Positions 42,938 through 56,330 of a stretch of DNA of 64,000 bases are shown one piece after another. The notes beneath the pieces are model-generated. The model made no database searches and had not been told where the DNA came from. It was given only the letters and a program-made list of their open reading frames with translations. The stretch is taken from the NCBI RefSeq assembly GCF_008831285.2, contig NC_045140.1, forward strand, positions 25,624,131 through 25,688,130, written 5' to 3'. This stretch comes from Nymphaea colorata (taxonomy: Eukaryota; Streptophyta; Magnoliopsida; Nymphaeales; Nymphaeaceae). A program made the translations under genes and the position numbers. Numbering within the stretch: position 1 is the stretch's first letter; each line of letters opens with the position of its first letter.

Positions 42938-42940
<3 letters not shown>

Positions 42941-42979
<39 letters not shown>
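42941..42979. repeat. (CT)n microsatellite
   Basis: About 19 CT units in spacer. Confidence 0.95.
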
Positions 42980-42981
<2 letters not shown>

Positions 42982-43520
42982 AGTTAGGTCCATGTTTGTA
43001 AAGAAGAAATGCTCTTCTTATGGTTTCAATAGTACAGCAACTTTAGGATGCACTGTCTCATGAAATGAGCATCTTGCCACAGATTTTGAGCATAATTTTC
43101 TTTCATGAAAACGATTTTATGCGTCATGGTTCTTAGTTGGGGTTTGTGTTCATTTGCCAGAAGCGGGAAGAAAAAGAGAGGTCTGCTTTAATAAGATCGC
43201 ATCTTCCTTTCCTGTCTACATCATGGAGAGGGTGAGACTCCATCAACTTTGTACTTGGTCCAAAAACCACGTGCCTTGTTCTTCAAAATAATGAAATCAA
43301 ACGTCCCCCACGAGAAGGAAAATTCTGATTCAAAAATAAATGCTGCAAGATTTCGTGGAATAAGGTTGGTGTACAACATGAAACTAAAGGAGGGCATGCG
43401 GGAAGCCAATGCAAAATGCAAGAATTCCTTGATGGATGCAATATTACTTTTTCCCACAGTGTGCGTTAATTTTCTTGTATGTAAGATTTTCAAAGGCCAA
43501 TATACTGTTGTAAAAAGAAT

Positions 43521-43548
43521 GTATATATATATATATATATATATATAG
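43521..43548. repeat. (TA)n microsatellite
   Basis: About 13 units; it terminates the 99-codon open frame that begins at 43249, which I do not consider a gene. Confidence 0.9.
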
Positions 43549-44040
43549 ATTCCTTGTCCTTTTTTGGCTCTGGATTAACTTGTACTCAAAAAAGGACAAG
43601 AGTGGAAAACTTTAACGCGGAAACCTTTTGAAAAAGTAGAATGAGAAAGGAAGTGACTAACGTGGCTCGCACCATGCAAAAGCAAACTGTTGCGATCTCT
43701 AAGTTGTGAGACTTGTACATTGGAGGACTTCAATCACTCGATTTTTTGTGTAATACAGATAAGGAAGAAGAAATCATAAACAAATCCATGACACAAGCAA
43801 ACGAAGGCAGCGTCCGCTATTTGCATGAAAGAAATTCATCTTTCTTTTTCAACAAGCCTTCATAATTGGTTAATCTACCAAACTTGTACATCTGCCTAGG
43901 CCACTGTTACAGCATATACAATTATGCAGAGCTAATAATTTTGGGTTCAAAGCTTAATCCATTTGTGTAGACTACCATTCCAGCAGATGCAGCTTTCAAA
44001 AGTAGTTGTAGCTCATCAAGCTTCTCTAAACAGATGTTAC

Positions 44041-44064
44041 AGAGAGAGAGAGAGAGAGAGAGAG
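44041..44064. repeat. (AG)n microsatellite
   Basis: 12 AG units followed by an impure GA-rich tract to about 44085. Confidence 0.9.
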
Positions 44065-46539
44065 GGAGACGGGGAGAGAGAAGAAACAGTGGTTAAAAGC
44101 TCTTGATAGACACTTCTCTTAGCACCAAGTATGATGAAAGTTAAAGGTGCAAGCAAGTGGGAGGGTACATTATGATAATGTAAAGACGCAATATTCGACA
44201 CTGTGTGGACATAACAAAACGCAAGATTTTATTGTCAGAGAAGACATGACTTCTTTTTGGAGCATTCAACCACTTGTGATGGAAAGGGAACTGGTGCACT
44301 GTTGGTGGCATTGATTGAGGCCCATGGATCTGACGTCGCTTTCAGGCTTTCTGTGGCTTCATCTTTATTTATATAGCCAATATGCGATCGATGTCTTTTT
44401 GTTCTTGAGTTGGCGCCAACATTCCGTGATCCAAAGCACAGCACCGGTAGGCAAAAGCGAGATTTTCTTCTTGCCATTGCTAACATCCAACTCTGTCGCT
44501 TCCTTACACTATAGGAAATTGATTGTCTTCTGAAGTTTTTGGAAAGCAGTCATGAACAACAGCTTAAAGTCGTAACGAGTATTATGAGAAATGATGAAAC
44601 CTCATGGTGAAATCTGTATCGCCTTAGTTAAGAAAGATATCACGGACCATTTCTGCTGGCGTCTACGATGCAGTTGGATAAAGCATTCTTTGTTTGAACT
44701 TCTTTTTTGTATAAAAGGGTACATTTGCAACGTAAAGCCAATTCGGGCCTTCCCTTTCTTGTCAATTTTTCCGATTCTTGAAGGAAAAACAGTTTGTAAG
44801 TTGTAGATACAATGCCCTGATGGCAAAGACTGCTCTCTCTCCCTGTTTTTCTTCTTGTTTGTTTCGCTTTGTCAATTGCCACGTCTGGACAAGGCATTTC
44901 TAATTAATTCTTCATAAATTCAAACTCTTCAAATGGGTTGACTTAAGTCTCTTCGCTTATAACCCGATTGCTGGATCGATTTTTCACAGTAACACATCAA
45001 TTTTGAAGCTTCAAATATTTCAAAAGATTGTTTAGAAAGCCTACGGGCTTACGGTGATTAGGAGAAACAAGACGAATTGGGTTCTCTGAAACCAACAGTT
45101 TATATCACATCAATCTATTGGAAAGGTAATTTGGTACGTCAGCAGCCCAGAGCTGCACAAATAATAGTTCAGTTACAAGTACCAATCGAAATTTATGACA
45201 TTATACTTTCAAATTTTTCGCAATAGTAAGATATGATTTTACTATGTTATTGTTTTTTAGGGAATTTGTCTTCACTTGGACTAAAATTTGAAGATCAGGG
45301 GCGTCCTAAAACTTCTATGGATATTTCAGTTTCGAAAGCACTCGCCTTCAAAAGCTTAAGTTGAAAAGTGAACTACAGTTTGTTGTCATCAGCACTGGTT
45401 ATGGTGCTGCAGTAATTTTAAGCTCTTTAAAACCATTTCCGTTCCTACTTTCATGTTACCGGCAGAAAATATTTTCCAATTGGATGCTGCCCACCTGGTT
45501 AGATGGACCGATTTAGATCCTCTAAATGGAATCTGGTCTATAGTTTCATACGTGAAGTGATTGCCAATGCGTATGAATCTCACGGTGATAAATTCACAAT
45601 CTGCAGCCATTGTTTCTCTTTCTCTATTGGTTGGGCATGTTTGGGACGCCAAAGGAAAACTTCGCCATCCCCAACAAACAGCTTAACTAATATTTGAAGG
45701 GAGATCAGCTGCCACTGAAAAAGTTGAATACTGCCATTGACGACAATACAGCTATCAAGGGGTTTCAGCCTCGATTCGTCACATTTGGAGCTTTGCCCCT
45801 ACCACAGATGCATATACAATTTAGGGAACTTTGATGTGTAACACTATTTTGTTTAATTTTTATTTATTTTAACATTAGCAGTACAGCCTTGAACTGTTAT
45901 CGATGCAAAACGAAAGGAAAAAGAAAAGTGTCCATTAAGAAATTATAACTTTCGTGTTGCATCTTTAAGAAAAAGATTCTGCAATTAGGGCCCCCATCAC
46001 AGGACAATTCCATTCTAGCACCCTTGGGCTATATTGTCCATTGACAACTTTGTTTATGGAAGCGAGCGTAAAGTTCATTCCCCATGATTAAACTGCTGAG
46101 ATTCTTTCCAAAACTCCATTTCTAATATTAAACATATCAGGCTGTTTGATGGGCATACGTTCGTTGAGAGGCAAACTGCCGGCTTTCTGGAGCTCGAATG
46201 AAGAGATCATGAGATGGCCGAACACTATTATAAACCCAAGGAGAACATATTTACATCGAATTTTCTTACAAAGTATGTGTATACACCAAAAGAAGGAAAA
46301 AAAAAAAGAAGAAAATTGAGAAAAGAAATGATACAGGAATCCATGGACCGCCGTGAGTTAGAAACCCTAGGGAGGAGTTGCAAGCAATCGGACACACCAA
46401 ATCCAAGCAAAGAACAGCATCATCTCCTTACTCCAAAGAAATCGAATGTCCTCCCCCATTCCACTATGTTCTTGGATCAAAAGAAGCTTTACGGTTGATG
46501 TTAGCTTTCAGAGAAAGGTCACCAAAAAACAAAAAAATC

Positions 46540-49500
46540 TCAGCTCATGTTGTGTGAGGCTCCGTGAACTCGTTTTAGTTGTAACAGATGCGTCCTTACG
46601 CTACACTCTTCCACCTAGTTCATGAAGATACGTAAGTATCGCGGGAAATACTGTCAAATCAGGAACCTAGAGAAAAAATACTCACTTGAAGAGTAGCTAC
46701 TGATGAAAAAAGGTCTCTACATTCATCAAGCAACGATTGGCCTTGTGAAGCCACATCAGCTAATTCAGATACCAAGGTATTCATCCCTTCTACCTGAAAG
46801 ACAGCGGCGATGGTGATAAGCCTCGAGCATAAAAGAAACAGCATCGTGATCAAAGAAGTTAAATGTGAAGTGAAATGTCGTTGGAATGTCAGAATGTAGC
46901 TATACGTTGTAATAGAGCAGAACGAAGGTACACGTTAAATGGGAAACGCTAGGGGAATCAGAATTGGGAAGTGGTCAGTGGTGAGAAACGGTTGAAATGC
47001 ATGATTCATACCTTTCACGATTGGTAAAAGTATTGTGACTTAAGATAGCAGCTACAAGTTAAAGGGGAAGCAGTATGAGAAAATAGCAATCAGGAAGAGT
47101 CATTTAAAAATCTTCAAAGGTGAAGCAAAAAATAAGTGCCATGTGGCACGGTGAATATGCTATATATGGGTGTGTGTGTGTGTGTTTGTGTAGTCTGTGA
47201 AAGAGAGAGAGTGAGTACATTCTTTTTTTTTTTTAAGAAATAACAATACAAATGATGCTGCGAAAATGTAAAATGAAATTTGGAATCAGGCTAACATTCA
47301 ACCGGGACTCTTCATGAGTTCTGCCTGTGACTTCAAGATTCATACCTATAAGAAACTCCAGTAACTATTCTCTAGAACCATCATAAGGGTGGCGCCAGCA
47401 CCTGCAAACCTAAAAGCTCCAGAAATTGACCATACGAACAGACTGACAGTCTGGATTTGTACACAATGTACGTCTATTTTACTCTTGCCTGTCACCACTC
47501 ACGTTCAGTGAGCTTGTGAGCTTGCCACTCTCTCTTTAACTTTTTGAACAGTTATTGGATAACAAGGCCGATCTCATTGCTGTGAAGAACTTATATTCCA
47601 TCTTAATCATGTTTAGGGTGGAAAAATTATCCAAAAATGCTACTTGTCCTAATGAAGCATACATCAACAGTAATCATGAAAGAGAAAGAAGGGATTCTCC
47701 TACTGTCTTACATGAATGCTTCATATTGGCCCTTACAACACTCCACATCCTACACAAGCTGATAATAAATTTTACGAAAGTTGCAAAATCCCCATCACGC
47801 TTCTGTTGTGCTCACCTACCACTAGACAAAGAACAGGGAGATCTCTTATGTGCCATGTATGCCCTCCATCATTAAGTATGAGAGTTCATTGATGAACTAA
47901 GGATGTGCAAATGACCAGTTCGCCAACCACTCACCATCATCCCAACCGAGCCAAGAATCCCATCAAAGATCCTTATTCGATCTACAGTCATCCTACTTAA
48001 GGTACACAAGCTTCACACAAGGCAATTCAGCAATTATTCTTAGTCATTTTAATAAAATGAAATTAAAAAAAAGGATCTCTAAGCAAGTGATATTGTCAAA
48101 CATCACATATGTTGTTATAGAACTAAAATGAGTTTTGCAGTTTATGTGCTGCATGCTTAAGAACAAAGAAATAAACATCAGAAGGCCTCTTGAAGAAACT
48201 ATAAGATTGATCCCTAGAGGTGAATTTTGAACTGATGAATTTAGCACTTTACCTTAGAGAGCAAATGACAAATGGAAGATCCCATGGTTTGCATCACATC
48301 AACAGCTGAACCAACAGCTTCCTTAACATCTTGGATATCTGCCTGTAAGACATAGGTAGTGGGGGAAACTCAGAAAAAACTTCTGATATTATCAGTAGTT
48401 GCATAATGAAGCCCATAAGCTGCAGTGAAGGACAAACCTTTGCAGCACCAACAACTGGAAGGCGGAGAGTGCTTGCTTTCAGTGCTTCAATAGCACCAGA
48501 TAGGGAGCAAGAGTGGTCTCTATCCAGAACAGACCACTCTTCGAGCAAGGCCATCTGCATCAATCGAACAATAAGTGTTAATTTTTAACAGAAACCATTT
48601 GCAGATGAAAAAACCACAAAAGATCTGCAAACCATTTATTAACTTGTGTTATCGGGAGTTAAGTCTTATTCTTTGCTTGTACAGCTAATTATGGCTATAC
48701 TTTTAATCGGTTATTGACCTTGTGAAGCCATCTGATAAGAGGGACCATTTCCTGGCGCACAATACATAAAGAATATAGTGCTAGCATGTCCTATGTGTAT
48801 CGTTTATTTGGAGCATCTCAATGGTGTAACACCCTCAATGGGGAAAGAAAGGTGGAAAATCACTTTCATCTCTAGTTTCAGGGAAATAAGTGGCTCATGG
48901 GAAATCAAAAGAAACATTCTATATCTGATCCCGAGATCCTCACATAGCAGCTCTTTGAAGGCTGCGTGGGGGATCACTTATGGGAATGACATATTGCTAA
49001 TGCATGTTCCATAAGACGAAGGAAACATTATGTTTAACTGTTAGTTGTTTGGAAAATAATTTTTGTTGATCAGAACAAGAAGGCACTGCAAGGACCTTCT
49101 TCCATTGGCCCTTTCTATGGAAAGACAGGTGTTCATTCAGAAGGGTTATCGAGATTATCAATCATCCAAGCATAGTGGGTAATCTCTCAACCATTTTTCA
49201 AAATGAACTAAGACCATAAGAGAGCAATTTTAGATTAGGGATGTCCATACGTTTAAACTTAGGTAAACCAAGCAAGAAAGAAGTCAAGCTCACTTTTACC
49301 CTGCTCTGGAATTGTCGATTCCATTTTGGGATAAGGTTTCAACGGTGCCAAAATGATCACTGACAAGAGCCAGATAATGAGAAATTATACGTCAAATATG
49401 TTCCACAAAGGATCATGATCGAGTAAGCGTAAGATATTGTTTTCAAACATATTGAAAACAAACACATTGGCTAAGATACATTCTAGAAATTGAAGTACAG

Positions 49501-52500
49501 ATAAACAAAACAATATGAGGAAGCACAGAGGATCCTATTATTCTCCTAAAGAGAGAATTTTAGACCAACTCCAATTGCTATAGTGAACAACAATATTCAA
49601 GTCTTCTAGAGCATCCCTTGAACAATCCATGAGCACTGTCATAAGATTTCTTACATTGACAAAATAATGGCCACGATGGCAATCAAGCAAAATAATACAT
49701 GAAAAGGCAGAAGAAACTCGCATAAACAACTAAAGATTTATTTTACATGACGATAAGCCCCATAAATTGTTTAGACAATCAAAACTTCTCTTTCCTATCA
49801 CTTCATCATGGGGGGAGAAAGGAAGAAAAAAGAACTACACATCCTAAATAAGCTCATAACAGGTAAGGATCCTCCATGAATTACTGTCCTGACTGATTGA
49901 CAGTATGCAGGAGACCCGGAATCAAAAGTAACTATCATGTATAACTATGAATTGCAGGTACCAGTGGATAGACCTATATTTTATTTGGCATCTAGATAGA
50001 CCTATATCTTATGTGAGGAAACATGGAAGAGAGAAAATGTAGCCAGCATTGTCACAAATAATTTTCGGGATTTAAACAGAAAAGTTGTTTTTCATGGGAA
50101 AATTTTGGCAATTTTGTTAAAAAAGAAAAATCCTAAAAAATAGGTAAAAATAAAATAAATCAGAAACTAATAGGAAAACATAAAAACTAACTAGATAAAA
50201 TGATAACAATGATACTCTAGTAATGATAGAAATGAATCTTAAACAATTAACTAGAGTTTTAAACACTGAAACAAAAAATATATATATAAAAATAACACAA
50301 AAAAAGCAGAAAAAAAGCACGTTAAATTTATCTTAGCATTTCTTAAAAAAAATGCACCTTTCCAAATTTTTTTCGTTTTAAGCATTTTTAACACTAATAG
50401 TGGATCTTTTTCGAAAAGGATGTGATATCCGTAACAATGGTAGATAGCATACATCAGTACAGACTACAGAGCAATCAATTAATCATTAAGTATGTTCTCA
50501 ATCCAATGACTGGCAAACGAATACATGCATACCAAGAAAACCACAAATTTAAAACATATGCATAGAGATGGTGTATAAAATTCATGTGCGCAGTTGGCAT
50601 GTTTAAAATTTAAAGAATGCCAGACATACATTCATGGCCAAGTGTATATGAGTTACACAGCACTACAATCCATAATCACAAATATCGTTAACGGACATTA
50701 GAAAGCAACGTTTTTCTCGGGTATTTTTTGGTAAAGTTGAAAACCTCAGAAAAAACCGGCAATTTTTTTAGAAAAGGAAAAATCATAAATAAATGAAACT
50801 AACAAAAAAAAACATGAAATTGACTCGATAAAATGATAAAAATGATGTTTTAGTAATGATGGGAAGGAAGATAAATAACTTAACTAAAGTTTTAAACTTT
50901 AAAGCAAAAATAATGTACAAATAATGAGAAAAAAAATACAATAAAAACGGGAAAAATTCATTTTGGAGTTTTTGTCAAGAAAAGGGGGAAAAAGACAGAT
51001 TTATTTTGAAAAAGACAGGTTTATTTTGCTTTCATTTTTTTAAACATTTTTATTGGGTCTTTTTCAAAAAAGAGGGTTTTTTTTTGTGACTATTCTACAA
51101 TCCAAAGAATGAAAAGGGCTTTGAATCATCAAAGGGCATACTATATAGAGAACTTGAAAAATGAAAACCACATTGTGCAACTCTAACTTTTGGTTGGCTA
51201 CATCAGGCATATGTATTCAGCAGGTTACAGAAAAATTCGTGGACTATGTATTTTTCAAAGAAAAGCAAATCCGCAACCTACAATAATTGTGGATATTAGA
51301 TGGAATTTAAAAAAAAAAAGAAAAAAAAAACTCAGAAGTAGAAGAAAGCAAGAAAACCAATCTGATTGGTTCCTACCTAAGTTGTTAAAAGCACCAACTG
51401 CAGCCTAGGTGATGAGTTCAGCCTAGAGCCTAGGCAGAACCTACAATTATCAACCTGTAACAAGAAAACAATTAAAGTACACAAACAGGCAGAAGGCACC
51501 GATGTATTCAATACCATGCCTGAGAGTGCCACCATAAAAACAAACCGGACCAGAATATTTCCGACTTGGCTATCCTAGGAAGGATCTATTTTATTTTGCT
51601 TTTATAAAGTATGCGCTATAATTAAGTGTGCACCAGTCCACAAACATGACAACGGTTGTGAAATTTCAACTACCTTAACAAGAACAGACAATAAGATATT
51701 GATTACGCAGGACTTTTCTCTTGTGCTATTCCAGAAACATCAAACCAACAAACTTCACATTAAGAGACTGTTCTTCCATGAAAGCTTCTACAGTGGAATG
51801 CTAAGAAAGCGGTTCTGCATATACTTGCAAATTGCCAACAGTGTGCAAAAAGACAAAGATGAAGAATTATCCATGACAGAAAACTAGAAAAGGGTAAGTG
51901 CCTAAACACATCCTTTGGTTCGGATAGCTAACTTTGCAGGTTAAGCAGCTTCTCTTACTTGACATAAGATGGAACTTGCTTGTGTAAGAAAATGATAATG
52001 AGCCCAAGAGAATAATTGAGATATTTTGAAATGCCCGTCTCCCAGATGAAATGTGAATGGTTAGAATATTATTTAAGTAGGAGAATGATCATTCTTCTGT
52101 ACAGTAAACTGCACTTACTAGAAATAAGAGTAAAAATAAGATCCCTTCCTCTACAAGAACAAGATCACTTCAGTTCAGGCAGAAAGCTACAACATTTCAT
52201 TTACTTTGACGTGCGCCTCTTTAATAGTCAAATGTGTGCATATTTTGCTAAGCAAAATTGTTTTAAAACTCAAGGACGCCACAATAAAGAGCCGCCAACA
52301 TTTAAAAGAAAAAAAAAATGCATGATGAACATTTTATCTATCCCAAATAAAAATCAGATGATCTTTCTTGAAGACTCACTTGTCCCTGGAGTACTGCAGT
52401 TAGTTTAGCATGTTGCCTCAGTTGCTGTAGCTTGATCCTTCTAAACGTGACAGATTCCCGCAATTTGGATGTTGTTATCCATGCATTATGTAATATTCTC

Positions 52501-54179
52501 TGATGCAGCATAAGAAGTGACAAAAAATAAGACGTCTGTCAGATTGTCCGAAAAGAAAATGGAAAGAGAAACTTATGAAGAGCTATCGTACCAAAAATGG
52601 AATCCTACTGTCAGAATTTCACTCGATTTTCAAATTAAATCAACTACTTAGTAACCAGATAGATAGAAGGGGATACCATCTTAACTTTTTCCCATACGGC
52701 AATTCAACAATCTTAGGCCACTATAATTCCAGGTGCAACAAGGATCACCGTCGCATACGAAGAAATAGTAACGATAAAAGCATGTCGCCGTACCTTAGCC
52801 TTCGATGTCCGTGTGGCAAGCGCAACATCTGCTCTTGCGTTGACAAACCTCCACTGCAGGTGCCTGTTGTAGAGCAACCTCAACAAATGAGCGTCCTCAA
52901 TAAGGTTTACACCCTTCTTCACCTTCCGAACATCGACCAAGCTAAGGACGGATGAGAACGAATCAGTTGAGCGACTGTTGATTGAAGAACTCATCGATGA
53001 CAAGGCTGGGGTCGACGACGCCCGATTCCGCAAGGGACTCGGCATTCCTCTCGATGGCGGACAAGACGAGATCCCGTACTTGCTCGGAGAAGAGGGGCGG
53101 CTGGACCCTCTAATTGGGGAAGAAGCAGACCTCGTCGTGGAGACCGTCCGGGGAGAAGACGACGGACTGTCGGTGGATTTCCTCGCAGGGGTAAGCCTAG
53201 GCTTCGGTGCATTGATCTCCAACAGAGACGAGCCCAAACCATGTGACCGCCCCAGCCGCCCACCCGCACCCTCCTGTAAGAACCTCGCTGGCGTGCAGAC
53301 TGCTCGGCGGACGGTCCCCCCGGGCTCCCGGCCGGCCGAGTTGCTGCTGGAAGAGACGCTCTCTGTATCGGAAGCGAGATCCAAAAGGGCAGAGTTATCC
53401 GAGGTGTCCGCCGTGCCAGAGTCGGAGTTCACCCTGCCGTCGAACGACGCCCGCCTCACCACCGAGCTCTCGTCCACTGACTGCTGCAAAACCCTCGCCA
53501 GCGGATCCCGGCCAATCCTCTCCGTGAAGTCGAGGCTCCTCGTCAGCACGCTCCTCCCCGAGGAGACCCCCGGCCAACGGTGCTGCTGCTCAACCCTAAT
53601 CCTGGAATTCTCAGCCGGCTTCGAATTCTCCGCCAGCTCCCCGCCCTTCACGCTGCGCCTCCTCTCTGGCGTCGTGCCGCTCTTTCTTAGCGTGCCAGAA
53701 ACGGCAGGCGACGAGGCCCTGGCTGCCGTCGACGTCCGCTCCCGGCGGCCGATCGGAAGCGAAAACGACTCCCCCTGAAACGACACTGACAAGCTCCGCG
53801 TGGACGGCCAGAGGACCTCCGGCGCCCGCTTCACATTGTCGACGGCTGCCGGTACGGGAGTAGACGGGCGTGAGGCAGTAGAGGGTCGGCGACGCTCGGC
53901 CGACTGCGCTCTCTTGGTGGTCGTCCCACAGGCGCGATCCGGAGAAGGCGTGACAGGCCGAGAGGGCGAGGCGCAGCGGCGGGGGGTGGACGACGACGAC
54001 GAGGACGTGGTCGGAGTGAGAGAGGAGAGATAGCGGGAGTTGATCTCGCGGCCCTTGGGCCTCCGCGCGACGCCATTGTCGCGCTCGGAGGGAGCAAGTG
54101 GCGGCCGCTGCGAGTCGTCGGTCGGGCGGGTCTTCTGGCGCGCGGTGGAGGTCGTGGTGGCGGAGATCGCAGCCACCAT
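46540..54179 (-). CDS. QWRF2: QWRF-motif microtubule-associated protein (DUF566; SCO3/QWRF1/QWRF2 clade), 6 exons, 631 aa
   Basis: Plant protein of the QWRF/AUGMIN8 family. Characterised members bind microtubules and affect cotyledon plastid development, spindle assembly or organ growth. Exons (minus): 54179-52794, 52499-52380, 48554-48438, 48342-48253, 46793-46686, 46614-46540. All introns are phase 0 and GT..AG. The start is the ATG giving MVAAISATTTST, the clade's usual N-terminus; the upstream in-frame codons include no ATG. Residues 1-430 are basic, Ser/Pro/Arg-rich and disordered, with TRSLSVSFQGESFSLP near the middle. The end of exon 1 has DAHLLRLLYNRHLQWRFVNARAD, with QWRF at about residues 442-445. 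Later exons give the coiled C-terminal domain: NAWITTSKLRESVTFRRIKL, LLEEWSVLDRDHSCSLSGA, ALKASTLRLPVVG, ADIQDVKEAVGSAVDVMQ, VEGMNTLVSELADVA and EECSVRTHLLQLKR before TGA. Intron 2 is 3.8 kb and repeat-bearing. Confidence 0.95.
50050..51095. repeat. Two related AT-rich repeat copies in QWRF intron 2
   Basis: Copies lie at about 50050-50445 and 50700-51095. They share, in order, GATAAAATGATAA(C/A)AATGAT, TAGTAATGAT, TTAACTA(G/A)AGTTTTAAAC, a poly(A)-rich stretch and a TTTTTCGAAAAGGA or TTTTTCAAAAAAGA end. They are direct repeats about 650 bp apart. A weaker relative, in opposite orientation, may exist in QNG1 intron 6 near 24600-24800. Probably a dispersed non-autonomous element. Confidence 0.55.
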
Positions 54180-54611
54180 TATCAGCAAATCATGGCCCTA
54201 GAATTCTTCGATCTAGGGCTTGAAGATCGAAAAACCCTAGCCAGCAAGCTCCATTGCAGACCGAAGAAAAGGGAGAGAAAAAAAAAAAAAAAAAAACCAA
54301 CTCTGCAAATTTCGGAAAAGGAGAAGAGGAATGAGATAGTAGAGGGCGAAGATCAAGAAAAAGAAAGAAAGGAGAAGAAGCAGAAGAAGGGAGGATGTGC
54401 ACTGGAGAAGCTTAACGTGCGGAAGGCGCGCACTTCTCCTTCGCTGCGGGAGTGAGAGAGGTCTCTCCAGCAGAGGCTAGACTAGAGACTGAGAGAGGGC
54501 CTCAGCCTGCTCCTTTTTCGGAAATAGAAAAATTGAAAAAAGGAGAAAGCAGATAAATAATTAATTTTAAATAATAAACGAAAAAGGAAATGCCTTTTCC
54601 CTCTCCCTTTG

Positions 54612-54662
54612 TAATTTTGGCATGTTCGGATTCGAACCGGCGACCTGTAAAGCGAGCCGGGA
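54612..54662 (-). other. tRNA 3'-half-like segment upstream of the QWRF gene
   Basis: On the minus strand it reads CAGGTCGCCGGTTCGAATCC, i.e. a variable-loop/T-arm region with a perfect B-box. No matching 5' half or acceptor stem lies upstream, so this is a fragment or a chance match, not a tRNA gene. It lies about 450 bp upstream of the QWRF start, possibly in its promoter. Confidence 0.3.
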
Positions 54663-55110
54663 AAGGAAAAGAAAACGTTCCCCGCAAGGGCAAGAAAAGT
54701 GGAGAATGACATCCGGGTCCCTCTTTGTTGCTTACGATTAACGAAAAAACCCCCGACCTGGCCGTCCTTCGGTGCCTTCCTCTTCAAGCAACGAGTCGGG
54801 ATAGTGAATCGGTTTCCTGAGTCGCTCTTCATGGGGAAAACTGTTTTTTTTTATATGATATTGACCATCTTATAATCAAGGCTGGCGATCTCTCAGTTTG
54901 TCCCTCTAAATGAAAATTTCAAAAGGACCACCGTGCATTCAAAACCTTTATTTATTATTATCATTTAAAGTGCCTTAATTATGCGCTCATTTATATCAAA
55001 ACATGGACTACTTGCTTGTCTCTATGCTGTAATGAATGGATCTTTGATTTATTAATTCATTCTCAACAGGCAACGCGCTTGTAGAGAAAACCAAATATTT
55101 GCCTCACCAA

Positions 55111-55140
55111 TATATATATATATATATATATATATGTATA
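55111..55140. repeat. (TA)n microsatellite
   Basis: About 14 TA units upstream of the QWRF gene; a separate (GA)n run is at 55269-55288. Confidence 0.9.
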
Positions 55141-55739
55141 GTTCCCCACGCAAGCTCGATGAGCACGGGAAGACTCCTAATTGGTATTGAGTTGTTAGTT
55201 TTGCAATATAAGTGTATCGATAAAATGAACTATATGTGTATAATCAATTCTCATGTTTCAAAATCACAAGAGAGAGAGAGAGAGAGATACATAGGTCATC
55301 TGCATGGAGAAGAAGGTTATAAGTCATGACTTTGAACTGGGAACACTTGCCTCGGAATTTTATGCCATATATGGTCAGGTTTAATTGGCTGGTGTACCAG
55401 CCAACCGAACCAACGACTAGGTCTTCAACGATGACTAGTAGAGATGTCAACAGATCGGTGTACTTTTAATAAAATCCAATCTTTCATATGCTCACATGAA
55501 TTACGAATTCGAGATCCAATTTCATAATTAGAACCCCATATGTTCTCAATTTTTGCATTCATATTTGAACAGTATGTAGCCAATTTTTTAAATGTAAAGA
55601 CGTTGGGCATATGATATTTATTTAAAACTAAATGCGATCATGTATATTTATGCATATTTATTAAATTTCGTATCTAAATCGAATATATATTATTAATAAC
55701 TAAAAAACTAGGCCTGATCCGAGCTGAACTACCATATCC

Positions 55740-56330
55740 ATAACTCACGAAGACCCGGTCCGGCCTCCTTCAAGCGGAAGCAACAACGTTCCCAAAGTCC
55801 CTCCAGAAAATGACAAGCAAAGGGGACGGAGGTCAAATCCGTCCTTGACCGGGAGCGCCCCTTGGCCCGATGACGAAGTCTGTCATCTTCCCTGAAGACA
55901 GATCTCCGAAGGCTCCGAAATTTGCTCCAAATCTAAAAGACGAGAAGGTCCCCGAAAGCTTCTCGAAAAGAAGCGGGACTGCGGCGGCTGCCTCTCGGAA
56001 CGCGTAGGGGCGGTATGGTCAATCGGCGAAAGCTTGAAAAGAAAGCTACCGGGTCGGGTTGAAAGATAAAAGCTCGAAACCCAGGGGGGACGTGACCGGA
56101 GTTGACCTGGCAGGGAGGAGCGTCTCGTGCACGTGAAAACATTCCACCGTTTGCAAGCGAGGATTGTTTTTTTACGGTCGCCCGTGCGACTCCATGTGCT
56201 GTGCTGCGCTCTCTCCCTTCCTTCCACCAAATCCGGTGTTTGGAACGTATAAGCAACGACTTCAAACAGGGTGGCTGGATGAGAAGTCTCGGTCAGCGAT
56301 TTGAATACGTATCTTCTTAGCCGCTCCATT
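55740..56330. other. GC-rich island, unassigned
   Basis: Minus-strand frames of 148 codons (56329-55883) and 110 codons overlap here. They are Ser/Arg/Pro-rich without a recognisable domain. The base composition differs sharply from the AT-rich flanks. It is the third such island in the window. Confidence 0.3.

Larger units (their letters stand above)
40781..46539. other. Spacer downstream of the QWRF gene
   Basis: Microsatellites and AT-rich DNA. The plus-strand frame 46214-46498 (94 codons, Lys-rich) lies antisense to the expected QWRF 3' UTR and has no recognised homology. The minus frame 44486-44235 (83 codons) is also unrecognised. Confidence 0.35.
54180..55740. other. QWRF upstream region
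   Basis: The minus-strand leader contains CTAGGGTTTTTCG (telobox-like, about 54228-54240) and a purine-rich plus-strand tract at 54260-54400. Farther upstream is the tRNA-like fragment and a (TA)n run. No clear TATA box close to the start. Confidence 0.4.

Noticed and set aside
52978-53778. 266-codon plus-strand open frame
   Set aside because: Exactly antisense to QWRF exon 1, whose minus-strand product is clearly recognised.
54612-54662. A complete tRNA gene
   Set aside because: T-arm and B-box are present but the 5' half and acceptor stem pairing are missing.
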